DNA of 64,000 bases from Scleromitrula shiraiana (taxonomy: Eukaryota > Ascomycota > Leotiomycetes > Helotiales > Sclerotiniaceae). Positions within the stretch are counted from its first letter, which is position 1, and each line of letters begins with the position of its first letter. Under the pieces are notes generated by a model. It worked only from the letters and a program-made list of their open reading frames with translations. It made no database searches and was not told where the DNA came from. Positions 11,000 through 19,720 of the stretch are shown piece after piece. The translations under genes were made by a program, and so were the position numbers. The stretch covers positions 1 to 64,000 of the forward strand of contig JABELC010000010.1 in assembly GCA_028455995.1 (NCBI GenBank). The letters run 5' to 3'.

Positions 11000-11224
11000 T
11001 TAGCTGAAGTTATCGCTGAGGTAATCTTCTTTATTCTGTGCTAATTTGATAGCACTGATCGTGGCTATTGCGAAGTTTGTTATTCCAATAATCATGCTGA
11101 TTACGGGAAGAACGGCGTAGTCGTTGTTTGTGAGTGATAAGGATGTATAAATCATCGTCGAGAACGACGATGGAATCATGATTTCTTCTAACTCCAGCAG
11201 CTCGCTCTGTCTCTCCATTACCAT
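11000..11224 (-). CDS. Possible small membrane protein, 74 residues
   Basis: An ATG-started frame encodes MVMERQSELLELEEIM at the N-terminus. A hydrophobic segment follows (VLPVISMIIGITNFAIATIS) and then a charged tail (LAQNKEDYLSDNF). Composition is protein-like and one membrane helix is predicted by eye. It faces away from the SGNH pseudogene 54 bases off and may share its upstream region or be a relic of a larger decayed gene. No family was recognised. Confidence 0.3.
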   Translation of the reverse strand: MVMERQSELLELEEIMIPSSFSTMIYTSLSLTNNDYAVLPVISMIIGITNFAIATISAIKLAQNKEDYLSDNFS

Positions 11225-11278
11225 TCTATTTGTTCTCTATATATTTTGAGTTACAATCCCTGCTTCTAAATCAATATT

Positions 11279-13015
11279 ATGCCAGACGTATCCATTCGTT
11301 TTTTTTCAGACACTCTCTCAAGCCTACTTCTTGTATCCACTGCACTCGAAGGTCCACTAGTCCATATCGACGACCTCGAAAAAAGAGCTTGACTTTCTTC
11401 TCGCATCGATAGGAGATTCCTGGGTTGCTGGCCCTAATGTCACATCTAGAGATGCATTTGGGGGGCCAGGTTCATGGAATGGTTGCTACCTCCACAAAGG
11501 TGCATGGGAGGTTCTAATGACCGATGACAATTCATGAACCAACGATCCCATCCAATTTAAGTTCGTCGCTTGCTCTGGAGCTAGACTGATTTATGCAGCC
11601 AAAACAGATAATCCTCACCTAGGATATGTCGGTACACCATATCTGCTCACCATGGAATTGGGCGGAAATAATGCCCACTTCACAGGTATTTCTGTGGCAT
11701 GTATTTATATTGGAGACAGATTTTCCAGTCAGAAAGATTATCCGGATCCAGATGGTACATGTTACCAAACCATTGCTCAATGAGAGGTGTATCTCGATGC
11801 ACCAAACGATGCCGGATCTGGAAATTCCTTCTACTTCGATCATCACCTTACGCTTCAAGATATAATGGCAAGTGATGCCATCCAGACTCGTGACGATGCA
11901 TATCTTTACATTGTCTCCTATGCAGAATTCTTCAATACTTCTCCAGAAATTGACTGGTGTAATGATTAAACATTTGGATTGGTCAAAAGTCATAAACTTA
12001 GTAATGCACTTCGTTCTAAGTTGAATAAGTTGGTTCGACAAACCAATAAGATCGTTGATTAATCAATCGCTGATATGAACAACGATCATATCAAATTTCT
12101 TGATCCTACAGGTTTGTTCCAAGGTCATCGTTTCTGCGAGCCACATCATACACTAAACAATCAATACTTTCTCAATGATGTTTGGTTTTGGAATATCTCA
12201 CCCCCAGATGATGATCCAAACTATCTTGTTACAGATGTAAACACCGACGCGATTCAATCCGCATGGGCTCAAAACTATACTTTTATAGATGGAACCCAAG
12301 CCATCGAAGATCAACTACTTAGTCTTCTTGGTCCAATGCCGGCAGATGCTGCTAACTCGGGCGATTCCTGTTCGCTAGGACAAGCATTCTATCCCAAAGA
12401 TGGAGGACATCTCGCTATAAAAGATGCCATGATATCACCCCTCCGAGAAAACAATGTCCCAGGAATCAAAGGAGGTGCTCCACCCCAGACCCACCAAAGC
12501 AACAACCCTACGCTTCAGGAGAAATCCACATCCACATCAACTAATCCTGGTCCTGCCTCGACGATTCCAATAACCTGTCCGTCGAAATAACAATGTGGGA
12601 GTCCAAGTCCGCTCAAATCGGCTACATAAAGCGTACACAAGCCAGTGCATCTGCTTCCGCATGTATGACATCGAAATTGGAAGATGAATTGGTCGTTATA
12701 CCCGAATGGGCGAATGGCGGATATATAAAATTACAATTGGGGGGATTGCAGTTCAATACAAACGACGATAAGGATGAGTGTAGTAAACCGGTTCATTGTA
12801 GAGTTGGTGGGTATGATCCTAGAGAAGGTCCTCGGTGTTTTATACCAGTTCCTGAAGGGGCACCTATATATGATCCGAATGCGGTGGCTATTAATCAGAT
12901 GAATTGTTGCTTTCGTGCTGTAAGTTTCCTTATGTTTATGCTCTTTTTTTCCATGGTGGAAATCCAGCGGATGGGACATCCTTGTACTTTTCATCACACG
13001 ATAATGCCTAGCTAA
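11279..13015 (+). pseudogene. SGNH/GDSL-type hydrolase (secreted lipase/esterase-like), inactivated
   Basis: Block I is IGDSWVAGPN (11409-11438), block II CSGARL, block III LGGNNAHF and the C-terminal block PKDGGHLAIKDA, giving the Ser and His of an SGNH esterase. Family landmarks YPDPDGTCYQTIA, YAEFF, GHRFCEP and NDVWFWN are also present. A signal-peptide-like start (SSLLLVSTALEGPLVHIDDLEK) is in a frame that joins the body through a one-base shift at the A-run near 11380. The body keeps a single frame from 11361 to about 12510 but contains stops at 11535 (TGA), 11781 (TGA), 11967 (TAA) and 12060 (TAA). After a second shift near 12510 the next frame holds a TAA at 12542, then a C-terminal beta-rich domain (LDDSNNLSVEITMWESK). 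Intact members are secreted. Here the gene cannot yield a full product without readthrough. Confidence 0.75.
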
Positions 13016-13027
13016 CGTTTTAACCAT

Positions 13028-13370
13028 TCGGACCCTAATTAGACAATATACTACATTTATTCTAAACATTTCTCGTCTACTATCTGATAATTCTGGCACA
13101 AAGAAATGTAAAATACTAAACCATACAAAACAGCTTTAAATAACAACCAACTAATATCTTAAACATTGAGATCATAATTAGACAATATCCGAGTTAAAGT
13201 AAGTTTAAATTGGAAATATATCCCATCTACCGTCTAATAACAGAAACTGGGGTTGAAAAATAGCCAGCTACCTTCTCAACAATTCCGAGTCCGATCGCAG
13301 TAATATAATATACAAATTAAACCAATATTATCTTAGATACATTTCATCTACCATCTCACACCTCCAGACC
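13028..13370. repeat. Three diverged tandem units of about 125-140 bp
   Basis: Units starting near 13028, 13170 and 13294 share the order: a purine-led AATTAGACAATAT-like segment, then a (C)ATCTACCRTCT-like segment, then a segment resembling CCAGACCAAAGAAA. Identity is modest and was judged by eye. The stretch is AT-rich and non-coding. Confidence 0.35.
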
Positions 13371-13483
13371 AAAGAAAAGAGAGTCCCTCCCTCCTCTAAA
13401 TAACCACCCATATATTCTCCTAATTATCCCGAACAAAACTCTTGATTAAGCAAACGAAATATAGATCGTCGTCAATATTCCTC

Positions 13484-13606
13484 CTATGTGGAAGGGCGAT
13501 TAAGATTTGCACGTATCCCTCCACTGCTATCTCTGCTCCGAGATCGACCCTTAGAACCCCGATCTCCCCTGCCGAACTCCGCGATGAGCCTATCCGTAGC
13601 TGACAT
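13484..13606 (-). CDS. Possible short protein or C-terminal exon, Arg/Ser-rich
   Basis: From the ATG at 13606 a 40-residue frame reads MSATDRLIAEFGRGDRGSKG followed by a second Arg/Ser-rich half. The same frame stays open upstream to about 13905 (roughly 137 codons in all) without another ATG. It includes the basic and proline-rich KYRPPRPAPLIHNTPNHRAQ. This could be the last exon of a gene whose upstream exon I did not find, or a chance or relic frame. A TATAAATA-like motif at about 13840 on the same strand is compatible with transcription. No domain was recognised. Confidence 0.3.
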   Translation of the reverse strand: MSATDRLIAEFGRGDRGSKGRSRSRDSSGGIRANLNRPST

Positions 13607-13914
13607 GGTGCTTACAGGGCTTGAGCCCCTTCGTTCATGGTATTGATATTGTCGCTGTGCACGGTGATTAGGGGTGTTGTGAATCAGCGGCGCTGGTCTT
13701 GGAGGTCTATACTTAGACCGATCGGTGTCGGAGATCCGCAGCCCATGATGAGGATGATTTATTGTGACGATATGATCGTTTTGTTTGTGTCTTTGTGAGG
13801 TGTATTGAGGCGGAATACGAGGGCGAAGACGGGTATTTATATGGAAGTGAATCAGAGTGAGTAAGAACTGCGGGTAATGTCCGTGACTTGAATGACCGGA
13901 TTAAATCGATTCTT

Positions 13915-14110
13915 CAGTCTGTGACTAGACAGTTAAAGGTATTAATCCGTTGGTATCAGATAGAACTGTATGATTGCTGAATCTGCGACTAGAGAATTAA
14001 AGGGTTGAGTCTATTGATATTGGATAAAACTATATGGCTGTTTGATATATAATTAAACGACTATGAGTTTGAGTCTATTGATATCAGACAGAACTGTATG
14101 ATCGTCAAGA
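13915..14110. repeat. Three tandem units of about 65 bp
   Basis: Three units start near 13915, 13980 and 14045. Each carries GACTAGA-like/ATTAAA, then GAGTCTATTGATAT or its variant, then AGAACTGTATGAT or its variant. Units 2 and 3 share TTGAGTCTATTGATAT; units 1 and 3 share AGAACTGTATGAT. The array is AT-rich, non-coding and lies just downstream of the rhomboid gene stop. Confidence 0.55.
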
Positions 14111-14153
14111 ATAAGATGAAGAAATAAGAATAGTTCATGAATTGATGTACGAA

Positions 14154-15297
14154 CTAAGACAAACTCTTGTTTATGCGTCGACACAGCGGTCGCCATATCC
14201 TCTTATCGAGATCGAAATACACATATCCCAAACCCAAAAAAGCACCGGTCAAATGCGCCTAGATAGAGACAGTCAGCATATCATTCGAGGACGCTGCCAA
14301 ATATATTTCTTACCGCATGTCCAAAGTTTAAGGATCTGAAGCCTCTCACAACACCATATAGGTCAAACATCATCAGAGTAGGTAGGATGGTTTGCGCCTC
14401 AATGCCATATGGAATGAACATGATGCTGACTTTCATATCCGGCATGTACATAGTATTGGCAGCAAACACAGCAAACAACGCACCACTTGCTCCCAGGAAT
14501 GGCGCATTGCGATAAATACTGGATCCGATATGTGCACTCAACAGTTGCCCCCAGCTACTGATGACTCCAGTAGATAAAAAGAATGCTGTCATATGGGAAG
14601 CACTGGATCCAAACGGTGAAAGCCCCAATACCGGCATGAATGATTGAAGTGCGAACATATTTAATCCAAGATGAGCAAGAGATCCATGTCCAAACATACA
14701 CGTAAGTAATGTGAAGTTCTTGTTGGCTGTAGGTACATGCACAAACATCTCATGCCATAATCTAGGCGCGATCAAACTTAAAGCATGGACTGATACATTT
14801 GCGCCAATAATTGTGTAAGTCAGCTTCGTGACTGGCATTGACTTATCCCAGAATTGTTGTCGCTTATCTGGGTCGAGAATTTGCTCGACAGAGGGCCAAC
14901 TCGTTTGTTGATAGGTGTCATAAAATAATTCATGGGTTGCGTGGACTTTCCGGCGCTGATCGTAAGTCGCATTCTTTTTGTTCAGGGGTATGCCGAAAAG
15001 CTTGAGGCTCTCTTTTTTAAGTTTATGATTTTCATAGATTGCCGAGGCAGTGAATATTGTTACGACTGCTGCTACAGTCCATATCGTACGTCCAACCAAA
15101 TTATTAGGAGGCGCGGGGGCAGGCGTAGGTGTAGAGGGTAGAGGTGTAGTTGAGTGATGGCGGTTAAACGTGGATTGGATGTACCGAGCTTGTGATGTGG
15201 CAAAACCTATAGTATTGCGAGTACTCTTGGTAGAAGTTCTGGTCAAGATTATTGATCTGGAAAATGGGCATCGAGCGACATGTGGAATTTGATACAT
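14154..15297 (-). CDS. Mitochondrial rhomboid protease (PCP1/RBD1-type)
   Basis: A 362-residue intramembrane serine protease. Exons are 14314-15297 and 14154-14258; the 55-bp intron 14259-14313 has a GTAAGA donor and TAG acceptor. The first ~60 residues are basic and Ser/Thr-rich without acids, as in a mitochondrial presequence. The catalytic Ser is in GASG (269-272, Ser271). The catalytic His is supplied by the second exon in GHAAHLTGAFLG (His330). MFGHGSLAHLGLNMFAL matches the conserved transmembrane helix with HxxxN. The yeast orthologue cleaves Mgm1 and Ccp1 in the inner membrane to control mitochondrial shape; that role is inferred here. An unspliced reading would lack the catalytic His, so splicing of this intron is essential for activity. 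Confidence 0.92.
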
Positions 15298-16060
15298 AAT
15301 TCTGGACTTTCGTTGATGGTGTGGTATGTCTCATTGTCGTGTTTTAAGTTTCATTGCGCGAAATCCGAAGAGGGAATTATCACGTGACAAAGATGGCTAG
15401 ATTCACTCTTATACTAGTTATCTTATCTCATCGTCAGACCCTTCGATATACTATCTACATAAAAATATTTCGACTAATAATAATCTTTAGTTTTTTATAT
15501 CTGGATTGATAAAGAGTTGACTTCAACACATCTGCGAATGATGAGTCGACTTCTATATGTCTTCGATATGTCTCTGGGTAATGAGTCAAGTTTAAGATTG
15601 GTTTATCTTCAATTTACAATCATAGTGAATTTGTGAATGAATAATCATAGATCTTAGGTGTATGTGTGTTGTATGTATTCATGAATACAGAACATGGAGA
15701 CTACATCTTGATCCTCTATATTTATGAGTTCACTGCCCAGTAAATAGGTCACTGTTGGTACACAGCATACAACCTACAAATCCTCGTCCTCTCCTCTCTC
15801 AGTCCGCATCCCTTCAAGCTCCGATACAAGAGCAATCCTCTGTATTTCCGCAGCGGATCACGGAGATATGAAAGATCCTTTCCAAGATCTTTTCGTACAA
15901 GGATTCAGGGATAAAAAGTAACTGTACTAGTGAAAGGACTTTTTTCTTTTTGAACAAATACCATCGAAACATAAAACGCCAACATATAGCAGACTTATTA
16001 GGAACACCTGCTACTTAACATAGAAACAAACTGAGAAAAACTTACGCCAAAGTCCAGAAT
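15298..16060. other. Intergenic, contains a solo transposon end
   Basis: This is the upstream flank of the rhomboid gene and the downstream flank of the F-box gene. It holds a solitary copy of the terminal sequence found on the element at 60393-61446 (listed separately). No coding sequence was seen. Confidence 0.5.
15423..15451. repeat. Solo terminal inverted repeat of the 60.4-kb element
   Basis: Twenty-nine bases starting TTATCTCATCGTCAG and ending CTTCGATAT match the right-hand end of the element at 60393-61446 (read inward) with a single mismatch (G for C at base 11). No matching inverted partner was found within about a kilobase, so it is a fragment or an excision remnant. Confidence 0.6.
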
Positions 16061-16654
16061 TTATCGAACCATGCATACTCTCTGTTTCTCAACAATCATT
16101 CTAGATCGTCCACTTGTGAAGATCTCAAAATCTACACACCTCAATTTATTTAGCGGGTTCCCCAATTTATCCATAGTAATACCGTATTGATCTTCGACTC
16201 TTCGGGCAGGTGGCCCATTGATTTCCAACTCTGCAACAGGTGGTTGAACAATTAACATTCTTCTCCAACTAGCCTCCCTTCTCATAACTACATTGTTTGT
16301 AACATTGAATTTGGGTTTCGATACATCTCGAGATGTGAGGGTAGGCCATATACTCCAATCGGCTCTCCTTCTGCCTCGTGGGTCATGTAAGTATCTGTAT
16401 CTTGTGTGAGCTGATCGAAGGTCAAGGAATTGCGCATTGGAACAAGGTTGGAGAAGTGGATTTGGTCGTGGAATTGATGTAATAGGACTGGCACGTAGAA
16501 ACAATGCTTGTTGTAGTAAATGGGAGGATTCTATAACGTCAAGTATACTCTGACTGACTATTTGAGCGCGAACAAGATCAAGAAATGGTAATTGTAGAAG
16601 GATGAGTTCGAGAAGTTCGGGAATGGCAAATACTTGTTGGATCGCATTTACCAT
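16061..16654 (-). CDS. F-box-like protein
   Basis: A 197-residue single-exon protein. Residues 7-50 read FAIPELLELILLQLPFLDLV, then RAQIVSQSILDVIESSHLLQQALF, the usual fungal F-box pattern in which LPxxDLL and a following helix bind Skp1. The rest shows a short conserved tail (REASWRRMLIVQPPVAELEI) common in small fungal F-box proteins, and no WD40 or LRR repeats. It is probably a substrate adaptor of an SCF ubiquitin ligase; the substrate is unknown. The stop at 16061 is followed 24 bases later by a GTAAGT-like site that may start a 3'-UTR intron. Confidence 0.65.
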   Translation of the reverse strand: MVNAIQQVFAIPELLELILLQLPFLDLVRAQIVSQSILDVIESSHLLQQALFLRASPITSIPRPNPLLQPCSNAQFLDLRSAHTRYRYLHDPRGRRRADWSIWPTLTSRDVSKPKFNVTNNVVMRREASWRRMLIVQPPVAELEINGPPARRVEDQYGITMDKLGNPLNKLRCVDFEIFTSGRSRMIVEKQRVCMVR

Positions 16655-17996
16655 TTTGAAGTTTGGTAAGTCTGATAATTAGTTCAAGGTACAATTAATG
16701 AATAAGGAGTGAGGGTGTGTTTCTTGTAAACGCTTTGTTTGATACCTATCGATCATTAGTTGTTGGAAAGTGGATTTCTAATTGTGTTGGAAATTCAGTT
16801 GTTGGGCGTTGGGAGGAACCCGAAAGCTATGTTCAGAAAAGAGGTCGTTCAATGAGCACCGCCACTCACCCCAATTTGACCGTGGCGCAGATTCACGATG
16901 GTGATCCTTTGAGCCTCTCCAGCCGAACCGAATCCTGAATAAAAATGAGCTGTTTCAGATTTCGATTCTTTAACTTCAGAATCTTCCTTATTCTTAAAAA
17001 CTATACTACCTACTTCGAAATGTCACCTCATCTAATTTATATCCTCAGACAGTGGCGTCGATGAATCTGAGCTTAATTTCCCATGCTATATATAACAAGC
17101 AATTGCCAAGTTTGTCGCCCTGAATGTCACAAAAAGACATCGCGAAACTTCCAACGCCACTAAGGGGCTGTAGGGACTGTAGGGGCTGTAGGGGTCAGTT
17201 CATCAAACCTCACAAAATCATAATGCTTACTATATGGAGGTTCGGTTTAGATTCTACTAGTAGTAATATAATACTACCCTATAACTTATAGGCTTTACAA
17301 TGATACTAAATTATAATAATTCGTTTATTTTCATAATATATAAAATTTACTAGTACTAGTACTACTACTAGTAGTAGCCTGAGTATATAAATTTTATAAA
17401 TTTTAATTTTAATCTATAATTCGATTTAAAAACATTATTTAAATAAATTCTGATGATTTAGTACTCATTTTCATAATTTACATAAACATACTACTAGTAG
17501 TAGTATATAATTTGTATAAATAATATAATTGTAATTTATAAACGTTTATACTAGCCTGAGAGTATTTTTAAATTTATAGGGCATTCTATTAAAGTCTGAA
17601 TTAGACCTTCAAGTTCGTACTGTACTAACAAGGTATTTGATTCCAAGTCAACGGTTCTGACGGAGCACCATACCACCTCCTCATGAATCATTGGACAATC
17701 GTCTCAGGCTCGATCGAGACAGCTGATTTAGGATCATACTCCTCAGGAGGTCAAATTAATGCGACTGAGTACAGCATGTAGATTTCCTGTCTCATCCTTA
17801 TTTCGTTGTCAAATTTCACATGTAAATGTGTCTCGTCAGATAGTCTGGTTATCGCAGTTCCTACAAATAATCTCGAAGGCTCGTACATTCTCATTTTTTG
17901 CTAGTTTAAACGTTCGCATCTCTTTTCTGAGCCTCGACGTATTGATATATATATATATCACTCCAGACCTACATTGGCAATAGTCACAATCTACTC
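16655..17996. other. Intergenic with AT-rich island
   Basis: The first 500 bases are ordinary flank. At 17163-17200 there is a short G-rich near-repeat (GGGGCTGTAGGG-type, about three copies). From 17230 to 17600 the DNA is extremely AT-rich (listed separately). A TA run at 17946-17958 precedes the next gene. No coding sequence was recognised. Confidence 0.5.
17230..17600. repeat. AT-rich island with clustered ACTAGT palindromes
   Basis: The region is dominated by A/T and carries several clusters of overlapping ACTAGT and CTAGTAG palindromic words (near 17256, 17351-17380 and 17491-17504). The words are spaced by long A/T-only stretches. This resembles a strongly mutated relic or a simple-sequence island. 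No frame or element ends could be recognised. Confidence 0.4.
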
Positions 17997-18698
17997 ATGG
18001 CCATGGCAACCATGAATATGCCCTTGTCTTCAACAGACACACCTGGAGCATACTATTCAAGTTACGAGCGTTCGATATCACTGTCACCCACACTTGAACC
18101 TTTAGATAATCCACGAGACTTTGAGTTTGATGATCGAACACCAACAATTCCAATCATTCTTGATGATTACCAACCTACACCAGTGCAGCAGCCTCAACCG
18201 AGAGAACAAGCAGCCAGAGATCTTCCAACGCCTCCTCCACCTGATAAACCTGATGGTTATTACGCACCCATTCAACGTCTGATAACTCTGACAGATAGCC
18301 CTCCTATTAGCCCTCCTATTAGCCCACCTATTAGTCCACCTGCTAGTTTACCTGTCAGTTCACCTGTCAAATTATCTCCACCCCGTAAAGTCAAGCCTCC
18401 ATTCACATTCGGTTGTCTCCCGAATAACAAACTCCGACCAAGACCGCAACAAGAGCTCTATACTGTGCAAAGTAAGACTGAATCAGAATCAATTGCTGCG
18501 TCAGCCAAGGCGAGACAGGCGAGAGCAGCATTTGGGTACTACCCAAGCTATGAACGAGTTCCAGATATTACTATCGAACAACCCGCCAAACAATCTCAAC
18601 CTAAACCTCAATCAATAGCACAGGCATCGGTTCGAGAGAAGGCTCCAATTCGACAAAATCCCAGAGGTCGATATCCTGATTACGAGGTTTCTTATTAA
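17997..18698 (+). CDS. Proline-rich hypothetical protein with tyrosine repeats
   Basis: A 233-residue single-exon protein with no recognised domain. It starts MAMATMNMPLSSTDTPGAYY. Four spaced copies of a tyrosine motif are visible: GAYYSSYERSISL, GYYAPIQRLITL, GYYPSYERVPDI and GRYPDYEVSY. The middle has a run of PPIS repeats at about residues 101-113. Composition is Pro/Ser/Gln-rich and probably disordered. It has no signal peptide or membrane segment. Function is unknown; a scaffold or short-linear-motif protein is conceivable but unproven. The ATG chosen is the first in frame. Confidence 0.6.
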   Translation: MAMATMNMPLSSTDTPGAYYSSYERSISLSPTLEPLDNPRDFEFDDRTPTIPIILDDYQPTPVQQPQPREQAARDLPTPPPPDKPDGYYAPIQRLITLTDSPPISPPISPPISPPASLPVSSPVKLSPPRKVKPPFTFGCLPNNKLRPRPQQELYTVQSKTESESIAASAKARQARAAFGYYPSYERVPDITIEQPAKQSQPKPQSIAQASVREKAPIRQNPRGRYPDYEVSY

Positions 18699-19114
18699 TG
18701 AAAGCAAGCCATGAACCTGCACTTTCTAGATGGCAGAGAATTGTGTAATTCGAATTTAAACAATTGTATAGTTTTATCCGATATTAACAGACTAAGACTA
18801 TTCAGTGTTTAATCGTGAGCTATATATTCGAAATATGCATTTGGGATGATGCATGAAATAAGCCTGATATATGCTCATATCAACTCACTGACAAAAATTG
18901 TTCGTTTCTTGGGAGATTGGGTTCGACTCGAGGGGGTTGCCTTTGGAGATTCTTTTTGGGTTTCATGCATCTCAATGCTCTACGATTGATTCTATGACTT
19001 CCATTGCAGTACTGCATGATGCATGAAGGTCTATTTTATGAGTACATCATGAAATCATTACAATAGCTTGTGGATCTGAATACAAAACTACTCCATGGAG
19101 GAAGTATTTCCACC

Positions 19115-19351
19115 ATGCATGGCCCAGAGAACGGTTTTAGATTACTACTTGAGGAAAACATCCACAAGTGCCAAGAGTTGGGTCCCAAATGCAGATATAT
19201 GTGTGGCAGGAATAAAGACAACACAGACCCAAACTACTTCCAATGTGAGGGAATAGGATGGCTCATATGCACGAATGTGGATCCAATGAGGAGTGGCATG
19301 CCGTACGTTCCTGCCCACGACTACAACTTCAGATGCAGAACTGGATTATAG
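19115..19351 (+). CDS. Possible small cysteine-containing protein, perhaps a last exon
   Basis: The frame is open from just after an in-frame TAG at about 19066, which also looks like a splice acceptor (TTACAATAG). The first ATG (MHGPENGFRLLLEENIHKCQ) is near 19115. Six cysteines are spread over the remainder (KCRYMCGRNK, FQCEG, LICTN, FRCRTG). It could be the 3' exon of a small secreted protein whose signal-peptide exon lies upstream. One candidate short exon starts at the ATG near 18988 with a GTACTG donor, but it encodes no obvious signal peptide. No family was recognised. Confidence 0.35.
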   Translation: MHGPENGFRLLLEENIHKCQELGPKCRYMCGRNKDNTDPNYFQCEGIGWLICTNVDPMRSGMPYVPAHDYNFRCRTGL

Positions 19352-19720
19352 AGCTCAAGAGGAGGGGAAATCTGCAGGATCAATTTGTTCATTAAGTACT
19401 TATGTATGTAACTAGTAATGATAGTAATAATCACGAGTAGACTTTTATCAGATGTTTTTTATATACAATAATCATCGACCCGAACTCTTTTTCTTCTTAC
19501 CTGACGTTTGATCTCCGATTTACCATTTTTACTTACCGTTTCCTGCCACAAACTTTTAAACCGGCTCGGCATGCTCCCATTTCCCCTATTTGTCCGAACT
19601 TGAACTCCTAAGATCCACTGGAACCACGTCAGATTGTATTCTGATAAGATAAGAGAAAGGAAACCTCGGCTAAAAATGGCTATTGCTCACCGGTGTCTTT
19701 TTTTCAATTGAATATACCAC
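19352..19720. other. Intergenic upstream of the Nudix gene
   Basis: Ordinary AT-rich flank with no recognised feature beyond a pyrimidine-rich stretch immediately before the ATG at 19721. Confidence 0.5.

Noticed and set aside
18905..18925. GGGTTCGACTC resembling a tRNA B-box
   Set aside because: No A-box or cloverleaf-compatible sequence lies 50-60 bases upstream, so it is not a tRNA.
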